NCBI GenBank assembly: GCA_949358305.1
Contig: OX442314.1
Location: 44,834,581 to 44,898,580, forward strand
DNA: 64,000 nt
Direction of reading: 5' to 3'
Source: Strigamia acuminata
Lineage: Eukaryota; Arthropoda; Chilopoda; Geophilomorpha; Linotaeniidae
The notes beneath the pieces were generated by a model. The model did no database searches, was not told where the DNA came from, and worked only from the letters and a program-made list of their open reading frames with translations. Position 1 is the first letter of the stretch; every line of letters begins with the position of its first letter. The position numbers were made by a program, and so were the translations under genes. Below, piece by piece: positions 37,861-49,030 of the stretch.

Positions 37861-40800
37861 TTATCGTTCTCCTCTGCGGAGCGCCGGCAATACACCTCTG
37901 CATGGGCGGAGGATAACCGGTGGTACTGCTGGTGGCGGCGGTGGTAAATCCGGGGGCAGGGAGGTTGTCAGATCCGCCGGATTCTGCCGCTCATTGATGA
38001 AATATTGCGGGTGACCACCGACGGGTTCGCCGATCAGTCCCGTACGCTCATGGATCCAAATCCGGGTAGATGCAGGGAATCGGTCTGGAACGAGTCGAAT
38101 CCTTCGCGACTCGGCGCTCGATCCGGGCTTCCTGTGGGCCCGTAGGATACGGCGATGGAAGACGGCGTCCATGATAGATCGGGCTTCTCTATTTAGCCAT
38201 TTGAGGATCGACTCGCCATGATCATCGGAGGCAATGATGCGCTGTCGCGTGAGCTCCGACATCTGAAGGAATGGATACTCCACTCCCAACCTCAAGTAAA
38301 GCTGCGCTGCTGGGGGCGGCGGAGGCGATGGAGGAAGTGGAATCTCCATGGGACTCTCCAACGGTGGCGTAGCCAGCTCTGTTGCAAGAGCGGCCAGCTC
38401 TGCCGCTGGTGGTGAAGGAGAGGGCAGCGGAGGAGTTCGTGGTCCTCGGTTGGAGCGCTTCGGAATCAATTTGGGTCGATTCGCGTACCGCTTCTCCTTC
38501 GGGAATACCGGCTTTGGGGTCGGTATGTATGGTTGGACCGCCGCCTCTGGGGGGGCGGTCTCGATGGCCTGTGGCAGGCTCGCTGCCGTTCCCGGTATCT
38601 CCGGAGCCTCCCGAATTGTTCGCAACAAGGAAGGGTGGACTCCGGGGTTCCGGTAGCGGAATGCTAACGAACGCATCTTTGAAAACTGTAGGCCTGGGTT
38701 TTCTGTATTTCTGGCCAGGTCGAAGCGCAGCGAGGCGGGCTCAGGAGTCCATCCGGCCCATACCTGGTACAACGCCCGAGGAAGGTGAACTCCCTTACGG
38801 TCGACGATTGTCCAGGCCGCCATAGCCTGCCGACTGTCCAAGAAGACGCCCAGGGACAACAGCTGGGCCAAGACGTTCGTCACGGCCAAATTCAAACTGC
38901 TCCGATGGCAGGGGTGAGCGCGGTCCGGATTGTCACTGAATTGTTGTGACAGCGTCCGCATCTGTTCGATCGCCCAATTGATGTGGTGAGTTTGGGCGGC
39001 GTCGGCCTGTCGTATGGCCAACTCGGCAATCGCGGGGTTCTCGTATTCGGCCAGATATTCTTGTAGTTCGCTGAGTGGAGGATAGGCCGCTTCACGCCGG
39101 CACCGGGCGTCCATCTCTCGCTGTGCGTACCACTCGGCGTTGCGATGAGGTCGATACACGCGTGGCGTTGGGGGTGATGGTGGACGGCCCAACCCGGGTA
39201 AGTCATCGTATCTGACCCGTTTCGGAGTTGGATCTCCCACCGGAATCATCCGGGGAGGAGTCCACGCGGTCACGGCTGGGTTTGTACCCTCGAGGAGTGG
39301 CGGCCATCGCGGTTGCACCTGTGGGGGCACAAGCGCGGTTGGCACAGCCGGTGTTGAGCTCGACGGCCGGTTGGCCGCGTATCCTCGGAAGGCGTTCTTC
39401 AATGCCACGGCCAGATCCTGCTTCGTAACCGGTCCATCCTTATCCGACTCATCTTGGGACAATTGTTCCTCCGTCAATTCTCCCAAATCGATCTCCGCTT
39501 GGAGCCTGGATGGCCCAGCCGTGGGTCCGAGACTTCGGGGTTCGGATCTTTTCACGGCGGCCATCTCTCGCTCTTTCTCCAATCCTTTAGCGATCAGAGA
39601 CTGTGCACGCATCTTCTGTCGTATTTTACGCTTCCGATTCCTCCTGGTGCTGGCTGCGACGGACCTTCGTTGGACCGTCCTCTGGGGGACGTCCGTCGGA
39701 GAATCCGGTCTCTGGTGTGATGAGACGGTTCGTCGCGACGAGGATTGATCTGACGACTGTGTGGTAATCGTCATAAACAACGAGGATCTTTTCTTTCCTC
39801 GATCTTGGTGTGTCTCGGTCCTCGCAGCCCAGTGGGCGGAAGATTCGACTGTTCGCTCAGCCCGCGCGTCGTCTGGCGAGGCAGGCTCGAGCGTTACTAC
39901 TCGGCGACACTCCGAGCGCACGACAACTCGAGTTCGGGAACTGGAGCTGCTCGAGCGGCTGCGGTAGTCGCGACTCGTTGACGGGCCGGCCTCTATTGGG
40001 GAGACGGCCTGTCTTCTCCGTGCGGGTCCGCGTGGAGCGGACTCCGCCGGACGCTTCGATCTTCTGTGATGGCGGCGACTTCCCAGGATACCAGCGTGGT
40101 ATAACTGCCACATCTCAGACTGCGTGGCCGTAAAATTCGCCGGCGGTATCCATCTGGGTGTCAGATGGTCTTCTTCGATGTCGCGAAGCCATCTACGGAT
40201 TTCTTCGGGGGAGAAACCGTTTCTCTCGAGAACTCGGGTTACTCCGTGAGTCTCGGTGCGCTTTAAGCGTTTGATCTCGTCGTCCACTATTCTCTGGCGG
40301 GCTGCCAAGGTCGGGGCCTCGCGCCACCTGTGGGAGGTGTGCAGCTCGGCCACCGTGCCTGGGTAAGCCTCTTCCAGATACCCGGAGTAAACGGGGCTCG
40401 GCGGATCCGCATCGGGTGGGATCCGCGGCCCCACTCGCTCCCTCATCTCCTTCGTCATGCACTCGACCAGCGTTTTCGATCGCTCGAATTTTTCTTCGAG
40501 GGTCCTGGAATACATCAATCGAATTTTCCAGGCGCTGGTCTCCGCAGGATAGGCCTGCCGCAGGTAAATCGGCAGGGCTCCGCGAAAGATGTTGTTGGCG
40601 GTTGCCGCCGTCGGAGGCAGGGCGTCCCACGATTCTAGCGGGTCGACCTGAATAATTTTAGATCACAAGATTAATATAATAAATCCCAGTTAACGATGGG
40701 GATCAGAAATATGCTCAAGATCGACGGTGGCAGCAACTCCTTTCTTTTGTTGCGGCCGTCGGTCTTATTTTCTTGTTTCGCAGTTCTGCGATGATCTCCG

Positions 40801-41323
40801 CCGTCGTAGCGCTGATCCAACACTACTTTTGAACTCAGGTGATCCGCTTTTAGGAAGGGGTCGCAGGCAAAACCGATCGTTAAATTTTTAATTTTACGTT
40901 AAACTTTTTTATTTTAACTCTAATCGTATTTTAATTTATTACGATGTTTAAATTTAAAAGAAAGAAAACCTTTAGTTTTGGTTTTGGTTTGCCACGACGC
41001 CATTCCGCGAACACTTCCTTTGTTCTAGTTTTTTGGCGGCCTTGACTCCGAGGTGAATCTGGGTCCACTCTCGGGTTTTTAGCCAGCCTTAAATCAACAA
41101 TAAAACAGAAAGAAATATATCAGTCACAAGTCACGCTCCAATCTGGGTTGGATGCAACAGATTCAAAGAATTATGTGATTTCTCTGGGGAAATCACACTA
41201 CTTTACCTGCAACGGCGGTTGTTCGTCCCAATTCTCATCTTCTTCTGCATTTACGATTAGGCCGTCGCTCTCGTCTCTCGACGATGCGCTCGGCTCTAAT
41301 CGTGGGTTGCGTCGATCGGCCAT
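37861..41323 (-). CDS. E2 ORF3: spliced env-position protein of unknown function
   Basis: Exon 41323-41207 encodes MADRRNPRLEPSASSRDESD and further acidic residues, ending CAG at a GTAAAG donor in phase 0. Exon 40647-37861 follows an acceptor ending ATTATTCAG; together about 967 residues. The start of exon 2 (NNIFRGALPIYLRQ..) matches E1 ORF3 (PLIFRAALPEKIRR..), and the C-terminus (about residues 820-918, LYLRLGVEYPFLQM.., IWIHERTGLIGEPVGG) matches the E1 C-terminus. An F.ATQ.E motif is also shared. Arg-rich Ser repeats and Pro-rich segments lie between. No signal peptide or membrane anchor. The function is unknown; the position and splicing recall env genes of errantiviruses, but the sequence does not. 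Confidence 0.82.
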
Positions 41324-41703
41324 TTCAATTTAGGAAAATGAAGTTTTGTTTGAGAGGTCTTTGTTTTCTCTTTGGGGAGAAGCAAAAAACACGTCTCGTC
41401 GTGTTAAAAAACAGTCGGAAACTGGGCCTATCGACGCTGAGAATTGTGGGTCTCGAACGCGTCTCGTATTTTGCGAGATCCGCCGTGCTGGCAATGACGC
41501 TACGGGGTCGACCGCGTGGTTTCATTGTCACGTGGTCGCCCGATACGTCATAACTTCTCGTCTGTTAGTGGTGACTGCGACAATTCGTTGCGAAGTTTGG
41601 ACTTAGCCAAATTTTCGCGTCTCAACATGTGCAGCAGCTCTCGTAAGTACTTCTTTCTATTTTACAAGGCCTCCGCTCCATGTTACCACATTTTCTTTTA
41701 TTT

Positions 41704-44700
41704 TTAGTTCTTCCCCACGACTTTGCCTTCCCGAATGAACGGATTATTGCTTCGTCGTGGTCGAAGGTTGATTTTCGACGTGCATGTAGATCGTGACTCT
41801 ACTTGCTCGTTCATCTCCGATGTGTTGGCATTTTTCTCATTATTAATTTTTTTATTTTCTATTTCAGAAGTACATTCTTCTGCTTCCTCCCTCTCCGAAA
41901 TTGCTTGCTCCGGTTGAGTTGGAGCCTCGTCGGCTGGGGATTCGGCGTCGAAGAATTCGTCCTCGTCCTCCGCTATATTTTCAGCTTCATTTGTTTTTTG
42001 GAACGTGTCGACCACGGTGCCCCCTTGGCCGCTGTGTGTCTGACCTTCCAGCCAGATTTCTTGGGGAAACTCTGGCAGATATGGCCTTAAATCTCGGCCA
42101 TGTATCGACTGAAAATTTTTGTTGTCCTCTAAGCGGCGTAGTTGGTATGCGTTGCCGCCGTGTTCGGCCACAATTACATAGGGACCGTCCCTCTTGTCGG
42201 CTAAACCGGCGGCGATGCCCCTCGCTGCATTGGACAACGTGTGTGCCTCCTTCCACACTAGATCATTCACTTTAAAGTTCGCGAAAGGGAGATCGCCTTC
42301 TTTATCTGCGATTCTCTCTCTCATGTTAAAAATATGCGCCATCATATGCTGGTATGTGTCGGATATAGTCTGTTCCAACCGGCACACGTACTCATGTGGG
42401 CTCGATGGGTCTAATACGTTAACAGCTTCGGCAACGCGCGGGTCCCATGGCATCCTTAATTCGCGGGCGAAGTTGAGGTACGCCGGTGAGAATTCGCGTG
42501 TTCTTGACACGGTTGAGCGAATGCTGAAAGCGATTTCTCGCAGGTATTCGTCCCATTGATTGTGAATATCGGTGAATACTGTCAGCGCATATTTTATGTC
42601 TTTATTTAATCTCTCGACTGGATTTGTCTGAGGATTATACGTGGAGGTGTTCGATGTATCCATTTTAAATTTTCTACAGAAGTCCTTATATATTCTTGAT
42701 CGGAATTGGGGGCCGTTATCCGAAATGAGTTTTCTGGGAAACCCAAATCGCATTGCCACGTCGTAAAGGCACTCGACTATGTTTTCAGCCGAGGGCTTTA
42801 CGAGGGCGTACAGCTCCGGCCATCGGGTGGCCACATCCATAATTACGAGAATATACATGTTCTTGTTTCCCGTTGTGGGCTTGGGGCCCATCAAGTCTAT
42901 GCTTAGGCAGTCAAATGGTGCGTAGGGTCCGAGAGACATGGCGTTTCTGGCCACTTTATCTCGCGGTCTGCACGCTTGGCACCGGGGGCAGTGTCGGATA
43001 AATTTCGTTATCTTTTGCCGCGCGCCCGGCCAGAAGAAAAGTTGTTTTACTCGATAAAGGGTCCTCGCCACGCCAGAATGGCTGGCGAGCGGGTGTCCGT
43101 GCATCAGCCACAACAGTCGGGTGTGCAGCGATGCCGGCACGACCACTTTAACCGAGTTTCCCGCTCCGCTGAGGTCGTCTTGAAACGTCGGGTGGTATTT
43201 TACCAGGAGTTCATCATCTATGAGGTAGCTTGTTGCTTCCTTGACGAACTGTTTTCGGCGGTGGGGTTTTGTCATCCCTTCCGGAAATTCGCCGTTTAGC
43301 AAATATTGTGTTATAATTTGACATTTTGCGTCTGCTGCCTGGTGTTCGACGAACTCACGTCTCGTGGGTGGAGCGTATTGCGTTTTTTCTTCAATTTTTG
43401 CTGTGAAGGCGCGTAGTAGTGTTTTGTGGGTTTCTCCGGGGGGCGGAGGTTGAATTTCAGATGTTGAATTGTTTGTCCCAGCTGGCTGGTACGTTCGAGT
43501 CCAAAAACCACAAAACGTTCTATCTTCGGGCTCCATCACTGGTAGCTCGTTCGCCTTCCGCAAACGCCATATTCTTCGTGGAGTCGGGCAGTACAAGAGG
43601 TGGGTGTCGTCCTCGCCGTCGTCGTCTGGTCCCTGGGGGTCAGAGGCTGGGGCTCTTGAGAGGGCGTCGGCCACATGATTGTACTTCCCGGGGCGGTACG
43701 TAATTGTTATATCGCACGCCATTAACTCCAGTTGCCATCGTGCGAGTCGGCCGGAGGGTTCCTTGAGCTTCATCAACCAGCTTAGTGCCTGGTGATCTGT
43801 CTGAACCTCGAAGTTCGTGTACTCCAGATAGTCGCGAAATTTCCGAACTGCCCAAATTACGGCTAGGCATTCTAGTTCCGTTGCCGTGTAATTTTTCTCC
43901 GCGCCCTGTATTTTTCTGCTTATAAACATACAGGGTACTTCCTGCGAGATTCCGTTGTACACGTGGGTCTGCAGAAGGGCTGCACCCAGTCCGATTTTAC
44001 TCGCGTCGGTGTGCAACACGAACGGTCGGTTTAGGTCCGGCAATGGCATCTTTTCGACGTCAGCCAGCATTTGCTTGATAGTGCTAAATGCGGCCTCGCA
44101 CTGGACCGTCCACTCAAACTCTTTATCCGTTCGTAAGAGATCCGTTATAGGCGCGGCCACCTCAGCCAGACCAGAGAGTAGTCGGCCGAAGAAATTGACC
44201 ATGCCCATAAATCTCTGGACACCTTTTATATCTTCGGGGGCGGGGAATCCGTTTATTGCTTTAACCTTTTCGGGGTCAATCGCGATTCCCTCGACTCCTA
44301 TTCGGTATCCTAGGAAGGCAAGCTCTTTTCTGCAAAACTTGCTCTTCCCTGGATGGATGTGGAGTCCCGTCTTGGCTAGGCGAGAGACCACTCTGTCGAT
44401 GTGGTCTATATGCTCTTCGAATGTGTCCGACGTTATTATGATGTCGTCGAGATACGCCCACACGAAGTCGTGAAGCATATCTCCCAACACGCTTTCGATC
44501 AATTTCTGGAACGTGCTCGGGGCGTTTACAAGCCCGAACGGCATCACGTTGAACATTAATCTTCCTATCGGGGAGTAGAAAGCCGTTTTCAGTTTGTCTT
44601 CGGGTTTGAGTTCCACTTGCCAATACCCCTTTGACAGGTCCATGGTGGTTACCCACTTAAATGGGCTCAGCTCCCGGAGGATCGAATCTATAGACGGCAT

Positions 44701-45834
44701 CTGAATCGGGTCTATAACCGTTATCGCGTTCAGGGGGCGATAATCGATGCATAGTCGAGGTTCCGAACCTGGACGCATTACCAGGACGATCCGCATGGCG
44801 TATTCGCCCAGGGCTTGCGTCACTATGCCCTTGTCGAGCATGTCTTGGCACATTTGCGTCACAATGTCTCTTTTCTGGGGGTTCATCCCCTTGTAAGGCA
44901 CTCGAATCGGCTTGTCTGTGGTTAAGACTATTTCGTGGGTTGCTTCCGTTGTTCGACCAGGTGTCTTGGTCAGAATTCTTTCATGTTTTCGAAGCACTCG
45001 CCTTAGTAGCGATGCCTCGTTGACGCGCAGTGCTGCCTCCTCGACTAGAGTGTCCACGACGTTACTCCTTTGTAATTCCAGAGTGAAGGCTGCGAAATCG
45101 TAATCTTGGACGAATTTTCGCAATCCTCTTCCGTATTCCTCTTTGTCCTTGGCTTCGTCCAGTAATTTTTGGGAAACTACGGGGACTGGCCGTTCTCTCT
45201 CGGGACTGATCCAGTTCCATGAACGGGTTATCGGGTTCGGCTGGATTTTCAGTTTCGCCATGATATCCATCCCTAGGAGGAATACCTGGTCATGGGATGG
45301 CAAGACTATGAAGGGGTGGGACAAGTTCCCTCCCTTCCAGTCGATCATGAGGCGGACTACGCCTTTCGGCTTGACGTAGCCGTTGGCGGTGAGTAATTCT
45401 ACGTTCGCGTTCACTTGTGCCATTTTTTTTTCAATATCCAAGTCCTTTACTATATCCTCGGATATGAATGAACGATCCGCTCCTGAATCCAGCAGACCGA
45501 ACAATTTTTGGTTTTCTATCTCCACTGGCAGCATACACAGAGTTTCGCAATGCGCTTTCGTGACATTGCAGTGAAATACGCGTAATGTCTGGGGCTCAAC
45601 CTCCAGATTGAACGGAAGGTCCGTCCAATCCATGTCGACCTCCGGTTTCGTTCTCACTTGCATACTCGTTAACGTCACTTTTTCCTCCTTCTTCGGAACG
45701 GCCTGTATGCGGTCTTTGATCTGTGCCTCTGCCAAGGCATGACCTGCGGGTCCAGTGTGATATTTCTTCTTTTTAATTTCCGCGGCTGGCGCAGACGAAG
45801 CTGAATTTATTTCGGCGACGCCTGCGCTTGGAAG
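41704..45834 (-). CDS. pol: E2 Pol polyprotein (protease, RT, RNase H, integrase)
   Basis: Entered by -1 frameshift at 45834-45840; about 1376 residues. Counting from the TTG at 45735: protease LLDSGADRSF (Asp ~83), RT YLDD (~428), RNase H HTDAS..TDHQALSWL, integrase HHCC (HGHPLASH..CPRCQAC), SIDLMGP, ISDNGPQF and NPVERLNKD supplying D, D and E. A DGPYVIVAEHGG GPY/F-type module and an acidic then basic tail follow. All catalytic residues are present. Clearly the closest relative of E1 pol in the window. Confidence 0.95.
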   Translation of the reverse strand, partial: LPSAGVAEINSASSAPAAEIKKKKYHTGPAGHALAEAQIKDRIQAVPKKEEKVTLTSMQVRTKPEVDMDWTDLPFNLEVEPQTLRVFHCNVTKAHCETLCMLPVEIENQKLFGLLDSGADRSFISEDIVKDLDIEKKMAQVNANVELLTANGYVKPKGVVRLMIDWKGGNLSHPFIVLPSHDQVFLLGMDIMAKLKIQPNPITRSWNWISPERERPVPVVSQKLLDEAKDKEEYGRGLRKFVQDYDFAAFTLELQRSNVVDTLVEEAALRVNEASLLRRVLRKHERILTKTPGRTTEATHEIVLTTDKPIRVPYKGMNPQKRDIVTQMCQDMLDKGIVTQALGEYAMRIVLVMRPGSEPRLCIDYRPLNAITVIDPIQMPSIDSILRELSPFKWVTTMDLSKGYWQVELKPEDKLKTAFYSPIGRLMFNVMPFGLVNAPSTFQKLIESVLGDMLHDFVWAYLDDIIITSDTFEEHIDHIDRVVSRLAKTGLHIHPGKSKFCRKELAFLGYRIGVEGIAIDPEKVKAINGFPAPEDIKGVQRFMGMVNFFGRLLSGLAEVAAPITDLLRTDKEFEWTVQCEAAFSTIKQMLADVEKMPLPDLNRPFVLHTDASKIGLGAALLQTHVYNGISQEVPCMFISRKIQGAEKNYTATELECLAVIWAVRKFRDYLEYTNFEVQTDHQALSWLMKLKEPSGRLARWQLELMACDITITYRPGKYNHVADALSRAPASDPQGPDDDGEDDTHLLYCPTPRRIWRLRKANELPVMEPEDRTFCGFWTRTYQPAGTNNSTSEIQPPPPGETHKTLLRAFTAKIEEKTQYAPPTRREFVEHQAADAKCQIITQYLLNGEFPEGMTKPHRRKQFVKEATSYLIDDELLVKYHPTFQDDLSGAGNSVKVVVPASLHTRLLWLMHGHPLASHSGVARTLYRVKQLFFWPGARQKITKFIRHCPRCQACRPRDKVARNAMSLGPYAPFDCLSIDLMGPKPTTGNKNMYILVIMDVATRWPELYALVKPSAENIVECLYDVAMRFGFPRKLISDNGPQFRSRIYKDFCRKFKMDTSNTSTYNPQTNPVERLNKDIKYALTVFTDIHNQWDEYLREIAFSIRSTVSRTREFSPAYLNFARELRMPWDPRVAEAVNVLDPSSPHEYVCRLEQTISDTYQHMMAHIFNMRERIADKEGDLPFANFKVNDLVWKEAHTLSNAARGIAAGLADKRDGPYVIVAEHGGNAYQLRRLEDNKNFQSIHGRDLRPYLPEFPQEIWLEGQTHSGQGGTVVDTFQKTNEAENIAEDEDEFFDAESPADEAPTQPEQAISEREEAEECTSEIENKKINNEKNANTSEMNEQVESRSTCTSKINLRPRRSNNPFIREGKVVGKN

Positions 45835-45840
45835 TTTTTT
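45789..45840 (-). promoter_or_regulatory. E2 gag-pol -1 ribosomal frameshift signal
   Basis: The gag frame reads GCA AAA AAC TTC, heptamer A AAA AAC (45834-45840). After a 6-nt spacer, GCGCAG (45822-45827) can pair with CTGCGC (45789-45794). The gag stop TAA is at 45807-45809. Confidence 0.88.
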
Positions 45841-48800
45841 GCCAGATTAGTATTTAACTCCATCATCATTTTCATCATGGTTTGCATGATGTCCTTTTCT
45901 TTGACGGTTTTCTCACATTTATCTGAGTAGTGGCCGTATTCTCCACAGCTGTAACATTTGATGTTACTTTTATCCCCTGTGGGGGTGAATCCCGGTTTCT
46001 TGGGGACGAAGGGCGTCGGGAATCGTCTTTTTCCTCCCAATGTCCCTCTCGCTTTTGTTGCCTGCACGTGTGCTCTGAATTGTGCGATTGCCAAGGCCCG
46101 GTGCGCATGGTGCAAATAGGGACCTTGATTGTCGCATCCCGTCGATAAGTTTTCGAGGTGCTCATTTAGGGCTTCCTCGTCGCTTGATGCTGGCTCTTCT
46201 TCTTTAGCCGTGGCGAGAGGTGTTGTCTCTTCGACTTTCTCCATCTGGGTGGAGTCCGTCGAGGTCACCTGCATCGCCGTTGCTGCCGGTGCCTTCTTTG
46301 GGGCAGCTATTGGGTTGGCTGGAAGAATACTGCCTGCTTTAGGCGTCAGCATTCGTCCGAAGGAGGCTTCGGTGAGACTCATGATGCCGCTCAAATATTC
46401 ACTTGGCCTCATTAATTTCTCTGAGGTCTTGTGACGTTCGGCGCTCGTCTGCAACCGTTTCTCGTGTGCGTCAGCTTCCTCCGGGGGCAGAGTGGCGTAA
46501 TACCGCTGTTCTATTTCTAACGTGTTTGTTAGAAGATAGTTACTGACATCTTGGTAATCGCCAGTGCGGGGTGCACGCATGTCTAGCAGAATTCTTTGCG
46601 AGTGGGCCGATAATCCTCCGTAAAAGATCATCGTAAAACCAGCGGGGTTTATTTCATACGGCGCTCTTGCAAACAGGAGTTTCGCTCGGGCGTCGTAGTC
46701 GGCTAATGTTTCTCCTGGGGCTTGTCGTAGACCACGTAATTTGTTACTGATCTCGTCTGGAGTCTCGCCGTATCGGAGATCGAAACGGACGAGAAAATCG
46801 TCCCAGGTTGGGTTTTTCAGTCCCTGATACCATTCTCGAGCTGACCCCGTGGTTAGCTCCACTAGCCCGTGGGTTAGCATGTCGGCGACGGTGGCTTTTG
46901 TCGCTTTCTTGATACGCATTACTTCGTCCAGGAAGCGGTCTCCGGCCTTCCACGAACCGTCAAATCGCGTTTGAATATAGTGCTGCCAGCGGATGTTACC
47001 CGTGGCTTCACCGCTTGGTTCGTTTCGTACGCCATATTTGCGCTTAACCCTCTCTCCAGCGCGATTATGTTCGTCGCCTGGATGGCCTAGATCGATTCCT
47101 TCTCTTCTGAAAGAGTTCAGCAGGGCTCGGCCTAGCTCAGACATCGTGTAATGTCGGCCAGATGAGTCCTGAAAGTTCCCTTCCTCCGAACGAGGGTTGG
47201 AGCTCCGGGAGGAGCGGTCTGAAGCATTCGGCCGGTTCGACCGGTGCCCATCGCTGCCTTCTTGACTCCTCCCTGTAGACGGTCGACTCGGATGGTCGTC
47301 GTCCGACGAATCGGAGGGCTCGGAGGGATCTCCTTGGGGGTGAAACCTCGGCCCTCTCGGTGGGGTCTCTCCGCCAGCCTTCTTCTGTTTCGAGCCTCCG
47401 GATGGCGGCGGCTCCTCTCCGTCGTTGTTCCCGTAAAAAAAACGCCATCTCTTTTCGTCATTTTCCGGGTGTTCTCGATCCTTATTTGCGTTCTTTTTGT
47501 CGAGCAATGCTTTGATGGCGGCCCCCGTTTCGGATCTTTTCGAGGGGTGACGGTCCCTTTGCTCGGGGATCGTCTCGTCCTTGTCTCGAGATTTTTCTCT
47601 TTTTGTCTCTTTCCTGGACCTTTTCTCATTCTCTCCTGAGTCGGTGTCCGAGCCACTGGAGGGCTCTGGTTTCCGTTTCAGGTTCTCCTCTCTTTTCCTC
47701 TTTTCCGAAACGTCCTGCTCGTACTCCTTTTGGAATTTTTCTGTCTCCTTCTCCCAGTTTTCGGCTTCCCATCTTTTTTGCTCATCTATTATGGCTTGCT
47801 TCTTCGCTTTGTACTCTTCGGTCCATCTGTCTCGTTCCCATTCTTCTTTCTCTTTTAGAAACTGCTCTTTTTCTTTTCTGGCTTCCTCTTCTCTCAACCT
47901 CTCGCGATGTTGCTCTTCCCATTTCTGATGTTGTAAAATGGCTTCTTTTCGCAACATTTGTAGCTTTTCCGCTTTTCTTTGAGTTATGAGGGCTTGAAAT
48001 TGGTCCTCGTACTCTTGAGCTTCTCGATGTCGCCCTTCTACTGTGGCGTTCCATTCTTTTCGAATTTTAGCTTCTCGTTCTTCCCTCATCTTTTGGACTA
48101 GTTTCTCTGTTCTCTCGATGGTTCTTCTCTCGCGTTGCTCCCTTTCTTCCTCTTCCTTCCAGAGTTCTCGCCGCTCTGCGCTCAGTCTTCGTTGGCGATT
48201 AATTGCTTCTTGTCTGGCTTCTTCGCGGGCTTTCTCTCTGGATTCGTGAAGTGCTCGGTTGGGGTCTGGCGCGAAACCTCCGGTGTCACTGGGCGTTACC
48301 TGGGGCATGGGCGTCTCCGCTGCTGGTCTTGCGACCGGCGTCGGGGCTTGTGCCGCGCAGATAGCGTCCGTGAGTAGAGTAATTGATTCCCAGACTGATG
48401 TTCCTACTGGGATGTCTATCATCGCTTTTAGTTGGGCAGCTTGCTGCGTCAACCGAATTAGGTGAGATACTTCGAAGGAAACAACTGCAGGACTCGCCGT
48501 AACTCGGGGGGTTATCGGGGTCCCGCCGTCGTTTTTCCGTGGGGTTTGCTCTACGGACGTCTGAGCCGTTGGTGGCGATGGGTTTGTGCCGACCGTGACC
48601 GTTTTTCTCGGAGCTTCATTCGTCTCCTCGGTCATTAATATCGATACTCGTCCCGGTGATACGTCGCGAATTTCTTCTCGATTTTCTTGGGCTTCCGGAT
48701 CGGTATCTTCGAAGGGTTGCATATTCAAGGGAACCCGCTCTCGCTCTGGCCCGTCTAGGGCCGCGAGCGATGCAGCTTGCTCCTCTTTCTGCGCCTTCGC

Positions 48801-48947
48801 TCTCCTTTTATTCGCTCGGGCTTTCGCCTTTGCGGACATTTCCGGGACGGGACCATCCGACCTTAGGTGGTAGTCGGAGGTCCTTTTTCCCTTCTCGGGC
48901 ATTCTCTGCTCGGTTTCAGACGTGGATTGTTCGTCTTTGTCTGACAT
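45807..48947 (-). CDS. gag: E2 Gag (1046 aa)
   Basis: ATG at 48947. After a disordered Pro/Thr-rich N-terminus (to about 200) comes a very long Glu/Arg/Lys-rich helix (about 230-460), probably a coiled coil or single alpha-helix. Acidic and Arg/Ser-rich linkers follow, then a capsid-type region (about 620-800, containing WKAGDRFLDEVMRI and REWYQG) and one knuckle CYSCGEYGHYSDKC (CX2CX4HX4C) at about residue 998. The layout parallels E1 gag, with a helix in the same place and a single knuckle before the frameshift site. Confidence 0.92.
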   Translation of the reverse strand: MSDKDEQSTSETEQRMPEKGKRTSDYHLRSDGPVPEMSAKAKARANKRRAKAQKEEQAASLAALDGPERERVPLNMQPFEDTDPEAQENREEIRDVSPGRVSILMTEETNEAPRKTVTVGTNPSPPTAQTSVEQTPRKNDGGTPITPRVTASPAVVSFEVSHLIRLTQQAAQLKAMIDIPVGTSVWESITLLTDAICAAQAPTPVARPAAETPMPQVTPSDTGGFAPDPNRALHESREKAREEARQEAINRQRRLSAERRELWKEEEEREQRERRTIERTEKLVQKMREEREAKIRKEWNATVEGRHREAQEYEDQFQALITQRKAEKLQMLRKEAILQHQKWEEQHRERLREEEARKEKEQFLKEKEEWERDRWTEEYKAKKQAIIDEQKRWEAENWEKETEKFQKEYEQDVSEKRKREENLKRKPEPSSGSDTDSGENEKRSRKETKREKSRDKDETIPEQRDRHPSKRSETGAAIKALLDKKNANKDREHPENDEKRWRFFYGNNDGEEPPPSGGSKQKKAGGETPPRGPRFHPQGDPSEPSDSSDDDHPSRPSTGRSQEGSDGHRSNRPNASDRSSRSSNPRSEEGNFQDSSGRHYTMSELGRALLNSFRREGIDLGHPGDEHNRAGERVKRKYGVRNEPSGEATGNIRWQHYIQTRFDGSWKAGDRFLDEVMRIKKATKATVADMLTHGLVELTTGSAREWYQGLKNPTWDDFLVRFDLRYGETPDEISNKLRGLRQAPGETLADYDARAKLLFARAPYEINPAGFTMIFYGGLSAHSQRILLDMRAPRTGDYQDVSNYLLTNTLEIEQRYYATLPPEEADAHEKRLQTSAERHKTSEKLMRPSEYLSGIMSLTEASFGRMLTPKAGSILPANPIAAPKKAPAATAMQVTSTDSTQMEKVEETTPLATAKEEEPASSDEEALNEHLENLSTGCDNQGPYLHHAHRALAIAQFRAHVQATKARGTLGGKRRFPTPFVPKKPGFTPTGDKSNIKCYSCGEYGHYSDKCEKTVKEKDIMQTMMKMMMELNTNLAKNFQAQASPK

Positions 48948-49010
48948 TTTCTTTCGATTTGGGTTATCTTATTGAGAGATCACAAGTTCAGATTTGAGAT
49001 TTATTTCTAA

Positions 49011-49028
49011 ATCCCGGACAGGCCCCCA
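49011..49028 (-). other. E2 primer binding site, tRNA-Pro-like
   Basis: TGGGGGCCTGTCCGGGAT, two bases inside the LTR, 16 of 18 positions matching the tRNA-Pro 3' end. Confidence 0.8.
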
Positions 49029-49030
49029 CG

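Noticed and set aside
41645-41705. Plus-strand GTAAGT..TTTTTAG pair looking like an intron
   Set aside because: It is antisense to E2, lies just past the end of pol, and no plus-strand coding sequence adjoins it.
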